From JAGLQA01 sp023135565 (lineage in GTDB: Bacteria > Acidobacteriota > Aminicenantia > UBA2199): a stretch of 30,336 nt of DNA. Shown one piece after another: positions 1 through 7,596 of the stretch. The notes below the pieces were generated by a model that made no database searches, had not been told where the DNA came from, and saw only the letters and a list, made by a program, of their open reading frames with translations. A program made the position numbers and the translations under genes. Location: the NCBI GenBank assembly GCA_030639305.1, contig DAOWCY010000073.1:1-30336 (forward strand). Direction: 5' to 3'. Positions within the stretch are counted from its first letter, which is position 1. Each line of letters opens with the position of its first letter.

Positions 1-235
1 AACCCCGTACGCACGGGGAGGCGATAAGCGGCTTCGCCGCGGGGGCAGCGGGTGAGCGCTTTTGCTTCTAAATTATTAAAAGTTTTGATCAAACTTTTTC
101 AACCCCGTACGCACGGGGAGGCGATAAGCGGCTTCGCCGCAGGGGCAGCGTGTGAGCGCTTTTGATTCTAAATTATTAAAAGTTTTGATCAAACTTTTTC
201 AAAAGTTTGGCCCCCGGCAGGGCCGCCGGAGGCAA
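1..235. repeat. Dispersed modular repeat, site 1 (two 100-bp units plus GC end module)
   Basis: Positions 1-100 and 101-200 are almost identical and follow each other with a period of exactly 100 bp. Each has a GC hairpin (ccccgtacgcacgggg), a second hairpin around agcggcttcgccgc, the word gtgagcgctttt, and an AT-rich palindromic stretch around gttttgatcaaac. They are followed at 201-235 by the end module containing cccccggcagggccgccgg. The element ends six bases before the stop codon of the molybdoenzyme gene, and further units may lie left of the window. Related copies recur at many gaps in this window. Confidence 0.9.
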
Positions 236-241
236 GAAATA

Positions 242-2452
242 TTATACCCGCGCCGCGGGCTTCAGGGTAACAAAATTGACCCTCATGCCGACACCACCCA
301 TTATCGGGTCGGTCTTGGTCTTTGTAATGAGGTCGGTGACACTGGCGCCTTTCATAAAAGAACGCCTCATCTTCTTCTGGGTGTGCCCGAAACCGTGCAC
401 CATAAACACACAATCAGGCCGAATTCGCTGCGTCACTTTTGCCCGTACCGGGCTGCAGGCCGCGCCGTCCTGGTTTTCCAGTTTGATATACTGGCCGTTT
501 TTAATGCCCCAATCTTTGGCTGCATCGCTGTTGATCCACACTTCGTTTTCCGGGGCCAGTTGAGTCAGTATGGGGTTGTTGGTGGTCCTGCCGAAAGAAT
601 GGGAAGGAGAACGGCCGTAAAGCAGCCGGAAATAACCGGCGGGCGGTTCTTCGTGCCGGGTGTATTTGGGTACCGGGGCAAAACTGTAATCCGCCAGGGT
701 TTGGGAATAGAGTTCGATCTTTCCGCTGGGAGTGTCGAATTCGATCTCTTCGCCTTTTTCGTAGTAGAGGGGCGTTTCCCGGCTTAGAACCTTTACGCCG
801 ACCTTCTGCATCTCATTTAAAGAACTGCCCACTTTTTTCAAGCGGAAGTCTAAATACTCTTCGATATTTTTCCATTTGAAATAATGTTCTAAATCCAGCT
901 TTTTCGCCAATTGCTTGACCATCCACCAGGCCGGTTTCGAGTCGTATTTGGGCTTGAAAGCAGGCATACGCAGCGCGATTTGTTTTTCCCGGCCCGGGGC
1001 AGTGCGCAGCTCATCGTACCGTTCTAAATAGGTGCATTCAGGCAGCACTACATCGGCCCAGCCGGTTATCTCTGCCGGCAGGATATCTACTGCCACTAAT
1101 AAATACAGGTTGCGGATAGCTGCCAGGGTCTTTTCCCTGTCCGGCAGCGTGTGCAGCAGGTTGGAACCGTAAACGATCCAGCCTCTGAAACTGCAATCAT
1201 TCTCCGCCGACGGGATAGTGGCGTCGCAGATACCGGAAGAGAGGGCCAGGTTGGCCAGCTCGAATTTTCCCGGGAACGCATCACGCCAGGACTTTTTCGG
1301 TTCGGGGTAGGGGGGATGGGGATAGGCGGGGACATCGGCTTCCGTCGCCTGGAAGAAACCACCTTCGCGGCCCCAACTGCCTAAGAGGGCGTTCAGGATA
1401 GCTCCGGCCCGGACGCGCTGGGTATCGTCGCCGTACCAGACTACATGACGACCCGGATGCACTAATGTGGCCGGGGCGTGTTTTGCCATCTCCCGGGCGG
1501 TTTCGCGGATCAATTGGGGTTTGATGGTAGTGATGGGGTAAGCCCATTCCGGGGTATTCTTTTTGACTGCTTCTTTTAGCTTCTCAAAACCGGATGTATA
1601 GTTTTTTACATATTCTTTATCGTACAACTCTTCGTTGATGATAACATTGATCCAGGCCAGTAACAGCGCCATGTCCGTGCCCGGTTTGATGGGCAGCCAG
1701 TATTTCGCTTTGCTCGCGGCTGTGGAAAACCGCGGGTCAACGGTAATGATAGATGCTCCACTGCGAATCGCCCGGCCCAATTCGTTGACCTGGGAACTGT
1801 GGGTATTCTCCCCGATATGGGAACCGATCAAAACGATACATTTGCTGTTTTTCATATCGGTATTTTCCGGGGAGTTAATGGCGTCGCCGTAGGTCAGCAG
1901 GTAAGCTTCTTCCCTGGGACCGCGGCAGTTGGCATAAGAGGGGGCGGCAATATTATTGGAACCGTAAGCTTTCAACAACTGTTTGAAGAAACTGCCCCCG
2001 GTGCCGTGGGTGAATAGAGCTACACATTCGGGGCCGTACACTTTGGCGATTTTTTTCATTTTAGCGGCGATGTAATCGAAAGCTTCGTCCCAGGTGGCTT
2101 CTTTAAACACCTGCTTGCCCCTTTCCTGTGTGCGGATCAGGGGTGTTTTCAAGCGGTCGGGATCGTTATAGGCGCCGATTCCCGACGTGCCTTTGGTACA
2201 CAGGCGGCCATAGCAGTGCTGGTCTTTTTCGTTTCCCGTAATCTTCCAGGGTTTCTCATTTTCTTTATGCACCCAACCGGCGCACTTAAAAGTACACATC
2301 TCACAGTAAGTAGGGGTGCGGGACAGGTTAAGATAGGCATCCGCCTCGTCCGCACCGGCACCGAAACCGGCCATGCGGCTGCTTAAGGCCAGTCCGCCAA
2401 AGCCCAAACCAGAAATTTTAATAAATTCCCTGCGTGAAAAGTTTTTTTTCAT
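242..2452 (-). CDS. Tat-exported molybdopterin oxidoreductase, PsrA/PhsA-like catalytic subunit
   Basis: This is a 736-residue member of the DMSO-reductase family, probably the catalytic subunit of a periplasmic polysulfide, thiosulfate or similar reductase. The start at 2452 is chosen over an in-frame ATG at 2474 because a GGGAG sits about 8 bases upstream and the twin-arginine motif SRREFIK then falls at residues 6-12. Cys50, Cys53, Cys57 and Cys85 form the N-terminal [4Fe-4S] site. Cys176 in the NCRGPREEAY segment is the likely molybdenum ligand. The C-terminal part has the usual pterin-binding features, including a late HGFGH segment. No ferredoxin-like or membrane-anchor subunit gene is adjacent, so its redox partners are unknown. 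It is divergent from fdhD, a maturation factor for such enzymes. The substrate cannot be set from sequence; formate dehydrogenase is a less likely alternative. Confidence 0.9.
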   Translation of the reverse strand: MKKNFSRREFIKISGLGFGGLALSSRMAGFGAGADEADAYLNLSRTPTYCEMCTFKCAGWVHKENEKPWKITGNEKDQHCYGRLCTKGTSGIGAYNDPDRLKTPLIRTQERGKQVFKEATWDEAFDYIAAKMKKIAKVYGPECVALFTHGTGGSFFKQLLKAYGSNNIAAPSYANCRGPREEAYLLTYGDAINSPENTDMKNSKCIVLIGSHIGENTHSSQVNELGRAIRSGASIITVDPRFSTAASKAKYWLPIKPGTDMALLLAWINVIINEELYDKEYVKNYTSGFEKLKEAVKKNTPEWAYPITTIKPQLIRETAREMAKHAPATLVHPGRHVVWYGDDTQRVRAGAILNALLGSWGREGGFFQATEADVPAYPHPPYPEPKKSWRDAFPGKFELANLALSSGICDATIPSAENDCSFRGWIVYGSNLLHTLPDREKTLAAIRNLYLLVAVDILPAEITGWADVVLPECTYLERYDELRTAPGREKQIALRMPAFKPKYDSKPAWWMVKQLAKKLDLEHYFKWKNIEEYLDFRLKKVGSSLNEMQKVGVKVLSRETPLYYEKGEEIEFDTPSGKIELYSQTLADYSFAPVPKYTRHEEPPAGYFRLLYGRSPSHSFGRTTNNPILTQLAPENEVWINSDAAKDWGIKNGQYIKLENQDGAACSPVRAKVTQRIRPDCVFMVHGFGHTQKKMRRSFMKGASVTDLITKTKTDPIMGGVGMRVNFVTLKPAARV

Positions 2453-2487
2453 GGCAAAACTCCCATTTTTTGGCAAGTTAGATTAAA

Positions 2488-2505
2488 TAATCTAAGTTTT
2501 CTATA
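2488..2505. promoter_or_regulatory. Inverted repeat upstream of the molybdoenzyme start
   Basis: An inverted repeat ttagatt-aaat-aatctaa lies 36-53 bases upstream of the molybdoenzyme ATG, in the gap between the divergent oxidoreductase and fdhD genes. This is where an operator or short leader hairpin could act. A TTGTAA and a TATAGA word occur further upstream on the minus strand but their spacing (15) is poor, so no promoter is called. Confidence 0.3.
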
Positions 2506-2576
2506 TTGCATGACCTAATTTTACAAAATATAACCGGATTTGTAAAGTCTTTTTTGTAAAAATTTTTTTTTTATTG

Positions 2577-2640
2577 CCTCCGGCGGTCAGGGGGCTTTTT
2601 TGAAAAATCGCCCCCTGAACCCCCAAAAAACTTTTGTTTA
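2577..2640. repeat. Degenerate copy of the dispersed repeat (site 2)
   Basis: The segment starts with gcctccggcgg, the end-module word of the dispersed family, and finishes with acttttgttt, but the middle is replaced by a perfect 9-bp inverted repeat (tcagggggc / gccccctga) with a 14-base loop. It lies about 90 bases before the fdhD start. Confidence 0.5.
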
Positions 2641-2725
2641 ATAATGATCCTCGATGTTTTCTCTTACCCCTAAATTATGGTAAAATGTGTGCCGGTTAAA
2701 ATTATTACAAAAACAGCGAACTAAC

Positions 2726-3454
2726 ATGAAAAAAGAAATCACAATCAAAGCCTTCAAAAACGGCGTTTCCAAAGAAAAAAAAGACTTCGTAGTAATAGAA
2801 AAAAATATGGAGATTATCCTGAACGAAAAAACCCGCATCTCCCTGGCTATCTCACCGGCGGATTTGAGAGAGTTTACTTTCGGTTTTCTCTTTTCTTCCG
2901 GGTTTATCAGTTCCGAAAAAGATGTAAAAGAACTCCATATCGACGACGACAAAATCGAGGTTTCCTTAGAACAGAAAAAAGACCTGGGTGAAATCCTCTC
3001 TTTAGGCTCCAGCGGCGGCAGGCATATCGAATCCGGGCAAGATGGCGAGGAAAGCCCTTTCCGGGAAAAGTTAGTCCCCGACGCTGACAAACTGCTCTCT
3101 TTATTCGCGGAATTTGCCGATAGATCGGTTGTTTTCACCGAGACCGGTGGGGTGCATTCCGCTGCTGTTTGCGACGGTGAGACGATCAAATTTTTCGCCG
3201 AAGATATCGGCAGGCACAACGCGGTAGATAAAGTGATCGGCAGCGCTCTATTGGCTAAGATCGATTTTGCCGCTCATTTTCTCCTGCTTAGTGGCCGGAT
3301 TTCCAGCGAAATGGTAAAAAAAGCTTTCGCCGCCGGTTTGCCCACTATTGTTTCCCGTGCGGCTCCCACTTCCCTGGCTTTAGAGAAAGCCCGGCGGCAT
3401 AACATGACTATTATCGGTTTTTTGCGCGGCAGCCGCTTCAATCTCTACACTTGA
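2726..3454 (+). CDS. fdhD: FdhD-family sulfurtransferase (molybdoenzyme maturation), cysteine loop missing
   Basis: FdhD proteins transfer sulfur from IscS to the molybdenum cofactor of formate dehydrogenases and related enzymes. This 242-residue protein has the family blocks FTETGGVHSAA (137-147), EDIGRHNAVDKV (159-170), LSGRISSEMVKKAF, SRAAPTSLALEKA and GFLRGSRFNLYT. The loop that normally holds the essential C-x-x-C pair reads GSSGGRH at about residues 94-100 and has no cysteine. The only cysteine is Cys149. The ATG at 2726 is chosen because it gives a usual FdhD beginning; the Shine-Dalgarno match is weak, and the upstream in-frame GTG at 2687 only adds a non-conserved extension. It is divergent from the molybdoenzyme gene, which suggests they act together. 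Family assignment is secure; sulfur-transfer activity is doubtful. Confidence 0.9.
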   Translation: MKKEITIKAFKNGVSKEKKDFVVIEKNMEIILNEKTRISLAISPADLREFTFGFLFSSGFISSEKDVKELHIDDDKIEVSLEQKKDLGEILSLGSSGGRHIESGQDGEESPFREKLVPDADKLLSLFAEFADRSVVFTETGGVHSAAVCDGETIKFFAEDIGRHNAVDKVIGSALLAKIDFAAHFLLLSGRISSEMVKKAFAAGLPTIVSRAAPTSLALEKARRHNMTIIGFLRGSRFNLYT

Positions 3455-3505
3455 TGCCTATTTCACAGATAGAAAGTCCCCTTAGTTAAAAATTCAAAAT
3501 ATTCG

Positions 3506-3534
3506 TTGAAATTCTAAAGAAATTATGTTATTAT
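3506..3534 (+). promoter_or_regulatory. Sigma-70-type promoter of the toxin-antitoxin pair
   Basis: TTGAAA at 3506-3511 and TATTAT at 3529-3534 are separated by 17 bases. The predicted transcript begins near 3541. That is at or after the in-frame ATG at 3539, so it supports the downstream antitoxin start at 3605. Confidence 0.6.
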
Positions 3535-3604
3535 ACACATGTCCAAAATAGCCAAAAAGACTGTTTTAGCTAATTTGGGCAAATCGCTGCGCAAGGAGTC
3601 GAGT

Positions 3605-3859
3605 ATGAAGCATGTAAATGCTACGGAAATGAAAAATAAATTCGGCACTTATCTAAGAAAAGGAGCGGTTGAGCCGATATTCATAGAAAAAAACCATAAT
3701 ACCATCGCCGTATTGTTATCCATAGAAGAATATGAGCGCTTGAAAAAAATCGAAGACACATATTGGTTAAATATGGCTTACGAGGCTGATAAAGAGGGGT
3801 ATCTGGGCGAAGTTGAATCGATGAAATTATTGAAAGAAGTTATACAAGATGAAGCTTGA
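3605..3859 (+). CDS. Phd/YefM-family antitoxin
   Basis: The 84-residue protein starts MKHVNATEMKNKFGTYLRKG, the typical N-terminus of the Phd/YefM antitoxin DNA-binding domain. It continues with the PIFIEKNHNTIAVLLSIEEYERL segment of that fold, then an acidic C-terminal tail that would wrap the toxin. AAGGAG lies 5-6 bases before the ATG at 3605. A longer reading from 3539 would begin upstream of the likely transcription start. The stop codon overlaps the start of the RelE-like toxin, so the two are translationally coupled. Such antitoxins usually bind their own promoter together with the toxin. Confidence 0.9.
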   Translation: MKHVNATEMKNKFGTYLRKGAVEPIFIEKNHNTIAVLLSIEEYERLKKIEDTYWLNMAYEADKEGYLGEVESMKLLKEVIQDEA

Positions 3860-4118
3860 TATAAGTAAACAGTCGGTCAAATTTATAAAAACCCTTAATC
3901 CTAAACAGTGCAGGCAGGTGGTTCACAAAATATTTGATTTGCTGATAAATCCCCACCCTAACGATTCCGCTAAGTTGGCGGGAGACCCGGATTATAAAAG
4001 AGTGGATGTAGGGGAGTACCGGGTTATTTATAAATTAGAAAGTGGATTTGTTAAAATTACCGCGGTGGGAAAACGAAACGATGACGAAATCTACCGGATT
4101 TTTAAGAGAAAAATATAA
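3849..4118 (+). CDS. RelE/ParE-superfamily toxin
   Basis: The 89-residue basic protein overlaps the antitoxin gene by 11 bases. It has the RelE-type pattern: an N-terminal helical hairpin (KQSVKFIKTLNPKQCRQVVHKIFDLL), a leucine/lysine segment (AKLAGDPDYKRVDVGEYRVIYKLE), and a C-terminal strand ending AVGKRNDDEIYRIFKRKI. RelE-like members cleave mRNA in the ribosome, while ParE-like members poison gyrase. The VGEYRVIYKL and C-terminal IY motifs favour a RelE/YoeB-like ribonuclease, but the target is inferred. Gene order and overlap are standard for a type II module. A GC hairpin (gggtgcggcgcaccc) lies about 28 bases after the stop, at the edge of the next repeat. Confidence 0.88.
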   Translation: MKLDISKQSVKFIKTLNPKQCRQVVHKIFDLLINPHPNDSAKLAGDPDYKRVDVGEYRVIYKLESGFVKITAVGKRNDDEIYRIFKRKI

Positions 4119-4145
4119 GAGATGTTTCTGCTTACTATGAAATGG

Positions 4146-4275
4146 GTGCGGCGCACCCGGCCTATAAGCCTCTTCGCGGCAGGGGCAGCGGGTGAGTGCT
4201 TTTGATTCTAAATAATAAGAAGTTTTGTTCAAACTTTTTCAAAAGTTTGGCCCCCGGCAGGGGCCGCCGGAGGCA
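4146..4275. repeat. Dispersed modular repeat, site 3
   Basis: One 100-bp-type unit (gcggcaggggcagcgggtgag, cttttgattctaaata, gttttgttcaaac) is followed by the end module ending ccgccggaggc at about 4273. It fills the gap between the convergent RelE-like and Mut7-C genes. The following stretch, 4285-4320 (ttattcgtttcctggtgagg), resembles 12540-12570 next to site 5, and another partial end-module word occurs near 4349. Confidence 0.8.
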
Positions 4276-4373
4276 AAGAATGATTTAATTTTATTCGTTT
4301 CCTGGTGAGGTGCGCGTGTCATGAAGAACTGCCATGAAATTAACTTTGCCTCCGGTGGCGGAGCGAAGCGGAG

Positions 4374-5114
4374 CTAAGTACCTAAATAGTCGTTTACTTT
4401 TACCAGCAATTTTTTATAATGACTCCCTTTCCAATACACATGGCCGCAGGAAGAGCAAATATTATACTCCCGGCACCAAACCAGTACTTTTGCCGGGATC
4501 TTTTTCTCGATTTTCTCGAAATCCGCTTCCCCCGCTTCCACCTGCTTCAACAAACCGCCGCATAACAAACAGCGGCTGAAGGGTTTGCACCTGGTACACA
4601 GGCTTAAGCGGTTTAGAACTTCTTTGACCTGTTCTTCCGTATCGGTGCTTCTTATCAATATGGCCCGGGTCACTTTTTTCCTTATCAGCAGCCCCCGGTC
4701 CCGGGAAAGCAGTATCCTGCCGTCTCCCTGTGCAATATCGGCCAGTTGGGCGTCATCCCATTCGTTGTCGAAAGCGACGTCGAAACCCAACAGTCTGAGC
4801 CTGCGGGCCAGTTTCCAGAGATGGACGTCGCAGAGAAAGGTCGCTTCCCCGGACAAGCTGTTTTGGGCCGCCGCGTCTCCTGCGCTGGAGACCGGGTAAA
4901 CGTCTATCTTATCGCCGTCTTGAAGGATATAAAAAAAACCGGCGGTGTTCCCGTTTACCAGCAGTTTGCCTACTTCCGTGTGAGGTATGGAAAAAGATTC
5001 TATCAGGTCTTTCAGGGAACGCTTGCCTACATAAGCAACCTGGTGAGTTTTCTCCCTTTGCCTTGCGGAGAGCAAATTTTCCAGGTTACCGTTAAAACAT
5101 ATCGTTACTTTCAT
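4374..5114 (-). CDS. Ubiquitin-like plus Mut7-C (PIN-like) ribonuclease protein with zinc ribbon
   Basis: This 246-residue protein has two domains. Residues 1-78 form a beta-grasp ubiquitin/ThiS-like domain (VGKLLVNGNTAGFFYILQDGDKIDVYPV). Residues about 93-240 form a Mut7-C domain, a PIN-like ribonuclease fold, with FLCDVHLWKLARRLRLLGFD at its start (Asp96), NEWDDAQL (Asp120/121) and LLSRDRGLL (Asp139). A zinc ribbon follows: Cys173/176, Cys182/185, Cys214 and Cys220/223. The family is widespread but poorly characterised. Metal-dependent RNase activity is expected from the fold, and the role of the ubiquitin-like part is unknown. No Shine-Dalgarno precedes the ATG. The mRNA upstream is instead pyrimidine-rich (CTCCTCC), because the start abuts a degenerate minisatellite. 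Confidence 0.85.
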   Translation of the reverse strand: MKVTICFNGNLENLLSARQREKTHQVAYVGKRSLKDLIESFSIPHTEVGKLLVNGNTAGFFYILQDGDKIDVYPVSSAGDAAAQNSLSGEATFLCDVHLWKLARRLRLLGFDVAFDNEWDDAQLADIAQGDGRILLSRDRGLLIRKKVTRAILIRSTDTEEQVKEVLNRLSLCTRCKPFSRCLLCGGLLKQVEAGEADFEKIEKKIPAKVLVWCREYNICSSCGHVYWKGSHYKKLLVKVNDYLGT

Positions 5115-5345
5115 GCTATTAGGACTCAGGAGGAGATCAAGAGGTCTCAGGAGGAAGCTATTAGGACTCAGGAGGAGCTATTAGGACTCAGGTTAAGAAA
5201 GCTAAGACCTTATCCTGAGAGTTCTCGAACTCATCCTGAGTTCTCTTGAGTTCTTCTCAACCTGAGACCTCTTGAGTTCCTCTGATCTCTCTTGAGCACC
5301 TCTGAGTTCTCCTGATCTCATCCTGATCTCTCTTGAGCACCCTTG
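5115..5345. repeat. Degenerate minisatellite in inverted arrangement
   Basis: The left half (5115-5192) has copies of gctattaggactcagg at 5115, 5157 and 5177 and repeated AGGAGG words. The right half (about 5210-5340) is built from tcctgag, cttgag and cctgatctc words, which read as the same family on the other strand. An exact 14-bp inverted pair, caagaggtctcagg (5138-5151) and cctgagacctcttg (5261-5274), shows the two halves can fold together. The right half runs into the 3' end of the SemiSWEET-like gene and the left half reaches the Mut7-C start codon. Confidence 0.8.
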
Positions 5346-5602
5346 TCTCGATAAATAATTGCCAGCACTGTGGTGCTGCCGCAGGCCAGGAGACTGGCGC
5401 TCATACCGAGAATCAAGGATATATCCTGCTGGAAAATACCGTGCAGGATGCCGGTAACCTGCAAAATACAAAACCCGGCAAAAGTTAATATAGACACACC
5501 TTTTGAACTTTTGGCCCTGACTATTTTAATCGCTTGCAATACAAAAAGCAAGCCATTGGCCATCAGCCCGGCACCGAAAATAACGGCGATAATCTCTTTC
5601 AT
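5318..5602 (-). CDS. SemiSWEET/PQ-loop-like small membrane transporter
   Basis: The 94-residue protein has three predicted membrane helices: about 4-24 (IIAVIFGAGLMANGLLFVLQ), 37-57 and 63-83. It also has the SKGVSILTFAGFCILQVTGILHG segment typical of SemiSWEET/MtN3-type half-transporters, which dimerise to move sugars or other small solutes. The usual PQ pair at the end of helix 1 is LQ here. The last residues (GAQERSG) are encoded by the adjoining minisatellite and are not conserved family sequence, so the original C-terminus may have been rewritten by repeat expansion. The substrate cannot be told. It could be co-transcribed with the Mut7-C gene 200 bp downstream, but the repeat between them makes this uncertain. 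Confidence 0.75.
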   Translation of the reverse strand: MKEIIAVIFGAGLMANGLLFVLQAIKIVRAKSSKGVSILTFAGFCILQVTGILHGIFQQDISLILGMSASLLACGSTTVLAIIYRDKGAQERSG

Positions 5603-5697
5603 GGTTGTACCTCACCTATTTCCCTGTACTATATATCAAGGAAAAATCTTTTTTTTTGCGAAGAATTTTTAACATATCGAGAAACCTTTTGGATGGT

Positions 5698-7284
5698 TTA
5701 TCGGTTGGGGTCACCGACCCCCTCGGTGGGAAAAGTCAGTTTTCTTTTCCAGCGCGGCACTTCCCTGGTTCTATTGATATGGTCGATTAAGAGCAGCCCG
5801 AATTTTATGGTCTGCTTCAAACCGCCTAATTCCCAGGCGGGATCGTATTCATCTTTTACGGTGTGGTATGTCTCTTTCCAGAAACTCAAGTACTTATTTT
5901 GTCCCGATTCGTCGTCTTCCCCAGCGCTGAGCCACACCGAAGGGATGCCCTGCTGGGCAAAGGGAAACTGGTCGGAACGAAAAAAGAAACCCTGTTCGGA
6001 CATGGAAAAATAAGAATAGCCCACATTGTTTTTCCGGGCCAGTATTTGCAGCATATCTTCGATAGTGGAATAGCGCGCCCCGATGCCCATAATACTTCTT
6101 GCTTTCTCCCAGACCGGAGTGGATTCGAAATTGATATTGGTAATGATATTTTCTTTATTCGTGTGGCGCACATAGTATTTGGAACCTAAAAGCCCGGCCT
6201 CCTCAGCATTGCAGGCCAGTACTGTAACGGTGTAGTATAAATCTTTTTGGAATTCTTTCAATATTTTGGCTGTCATTACCATTGCAGCTACGGCAGTGCC
6301 GTTATCTATGGCGCCGTTGAAGATATTATCGCCTTTGACATGCTTCTTAATACCGAAGTGATCGATATGGGCGCTGATCACGATCCTTTTTTTGGATTTG
6401 CCCGGGATTTCAGCCACCACATTATGATTGAGCACTTCCCGGAAACTGTTTTTCCCTTTTACTTTAATGGAGAAACCCAGGTTCATGGGTTTGAATTTTT
6501 TCTTTAAAGACCGGCGGTACAGTTCTTTAATGTCGATATTTCTTACTCTTAGTATTTTTTTTAAGCTGTCCTCTTTGATCCAGCCCCTGAATTTTAAAGT
6601 GCCGCGGGTGTCCGATTCCAGCAGCAAATCTTCACCGGCCCAGGAGTTCTTCACTACCTTCCAGCCGTACCCGGCCGTGCGGTCCGTATGGATCAAAAGA
6701 ATCCCGGCTGCGCCTCTGCGGGCTGCTTCTTCGATATGATAGGTCCACCTGCCGTAATAGGTCAAGGTTTTGCCATCGAATTTATCTGGCCTGAAGAGAC
6801 CGGGATCGTTGACCCTGGTGATGACGAATTTATCTTTTATATCGACGCCTTTATAATCGTCCCATTTCCAGTGCCGGGTGGCGATACCGAAACCGATAAA
6901 AACCGCGTCTGCTTCTAATTCAAATTCTGCTTCGTTCCGGGCATAGGTGCCGACGATATCTTCGATATAGTTTAATGTGACATTGTTGGCGGTCAGTTCC
7001 AGTTCTTTGGCGGTGAACCCCTGGAGTTTAAAAGGCTGCAAGTATTTGCCGTCGGCTCCCGGTTCTAAATTCATAAACTTGAATAGGGTTTTCATATAGA
7101 GTTCGCTTAAGTTTCCGCCCCTTGTGCCCGGGGCCCGGCCTTCCACTAAGTCGTGGCTTAAAAATTCCACCACGCTCTGCATCTCGGCTTTAGAGATGTT
7201 CTCTATCCGCTCTTCTAAAGTGGCTGGAAACATAAAACTCGCAAAAATAAATAAAATAGCAAAAATAGTTGTCTGTTTTTTCAT
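5698..7284 (-). CDS. Secreted M28-family metallopeptidase with PA-type insert
   Basis: This is a 528-residue zinc aminopeptidase/carboxypeptidase-type protein. A signal peptide lies at residues 1-20 (MKKQTTIFAILFIFASFMFP). A protease-associated-like region follows (about 110-275, with AARRGAAGILLIH). The M28 catalytic domain runs from about 285 to 510. Expected zinc ligands and catalytic residues are His306 and Asp308 (SAHIDHFG), Asp327 (NGAIDNGT), Glu361/Glu362 (CNAEEAGLLGS), Glu387 (NINFEST) and His474 (YHTVKDEYD). It probably digests peptides outside the cytoplasm. AAGGAG lies 8 bases before the ATG. The DUF2007 gene ends or starts outside its reading: the gap to that upstream gene's stop is 32 bp on the same strand, so they may be one operon. 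Confidence 0.93.
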   Translation of the reverse strand: MKKQTTIFAILFIFASFMFPATLEERIENISKAEMQSVVEFLSHDLVEGRAPGTRGGNLSELYMKTLFKFMNLEPGADGKYLQPFKLQGFTAKELELTANNVTLNYIEDIVGTYARNEAEFELEADAVFIGFGIATRHWKWDDYKGVDIKDKFVITRVNDPGLFRPDKFDGKTLTYYGRWTYHIEEAARRGAAGILLIHTDRTAGYGWKVVKNSWAGEDLLLESDTRGTLKFRGWIKEDSLKKILRVRNIDIKELYRRSLKKKFKPMNLGFSIKVKGKNSFREVLNHNVVAEIPGKSKKRIVISAHIDHFGIKKHVKGDNIFNGAIDNGTAVAAMVMTAKILKEFQKDLYYTVTVLACNAEEAGLLGSKYYVRHTNKENIITNINFESTPVWEKARSIMGIGARYSTIEDMLQILARKNNVGYSYFSMSEQGFFFRSDQFPFAQQGIPSVWLSAGEDDESGQNKYLSFWKETYHTVKDEYDPAWELGGLKQTIKFGLLLIDHINRTREVPRWKRKLTFPTEGVGDPNR

Positions 7285-7316
7285 TGTTTTACTCCTTCTA
7301 TTGTAAGTGAAGCGAA

Positions 7317-7544
7317 CTAATTTTCCGGTTCATCTGTATCGAGGAGCTCCCTGGCTTTTTCATAGTCCCCGGCATTGACCATTATTTTAACCTTTCCCAG
7401 GCCGTTCATGGTGATCCCGTAGAGTCTCCCGGCCGACTCGAATTGCAGCAGGCAGGGTATATCGAAACTATCCAGTTTCGACTTTATGATTTCGGCTTCG
7501 ACCATGCCTTCGATAACGATTAGTTGTTTTAGTTCTTGTTCCAT
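7317..7544 (-). CDS. DUF2007-family small protein
   Basis: The 75-residue protein (MEQELKQLIVIEGMVEAEIIKSKLDSFDIPCLLQ... GLGKVKIMVNAGDYEKARELLDTDEPEN) matches the DUF2007 pattern. That is a small alpha/beta domain that starts with a GMVEAEIIKSKLD-like helix and ends with DYEKARELL, sometimes called a putative signal-transducing protein. Its function is unknown. No Shine-Dalgarno is visible before the ATG. A well-spaced promoter places the predicted transcript start at the ATG itself, so the message may be leaderless. It lies 32 bp upstream of the M28 peptidase gene on the same strand. Confidence 0.75.
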   Translation of the reverse strand: MEQELKQLIVIEGMVEAEIIKSKLDSFDIPCLLQFESAGRLYGITMNGLGKVKIMVNAGDYEKARELLDTDEPEN

Positions 7545-7550
7545 AGGCTA

Positions 7551-7579
7551 ATGATATAATATTCTCTCTTTTTTTTCAA
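7551..7579 (-). promoter_or_regulatory. Promoter of the DUF2007 gene, predicted leaderless
   Basis: On the minus strand TTGAAA (7579-7574) and TATCAT (7556-7551) are separated by 17 bases. Only six bases separate the -10 box from the ATG at 7544, so transcription would begin at or beside the start codon. Confidence 0.4.
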
Positions 7580-7596
7580 CCCCGTGCCGCGGGATT

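Noticed and set aside
1..200. Possible CRISPR or tRNA cluster in the 100-bp tandem units
   Set aside because: The whole 100-bp unit is repeated, with no variable spacers, and no tRNA arms or CCA end can be drawn.
152..787. Plus-strand open frame of 211 codons starting in the repeat
   Set aside because: It begins inside the dispersed repeat with a GTG and runs antisense through the 3' end of the molybdoenzyme gene; similar MSAFDSKLLK-type starts arise from other copies of the repeat. No family resemblance.
3539..3604. Longer antitoxin starting at 3539
   Set aside because: The predicted transcript begins at about 3541 and AAGGAG precedes the ATG at 3605, which matches the normal Phd/YefM N-terminus.
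5115..5345. Possible CRISPR array
   Set aside because: Repeat units are short, degenerate, unevenly spaced and inverted between halves, with no unique spacers and no cas genes nearby.
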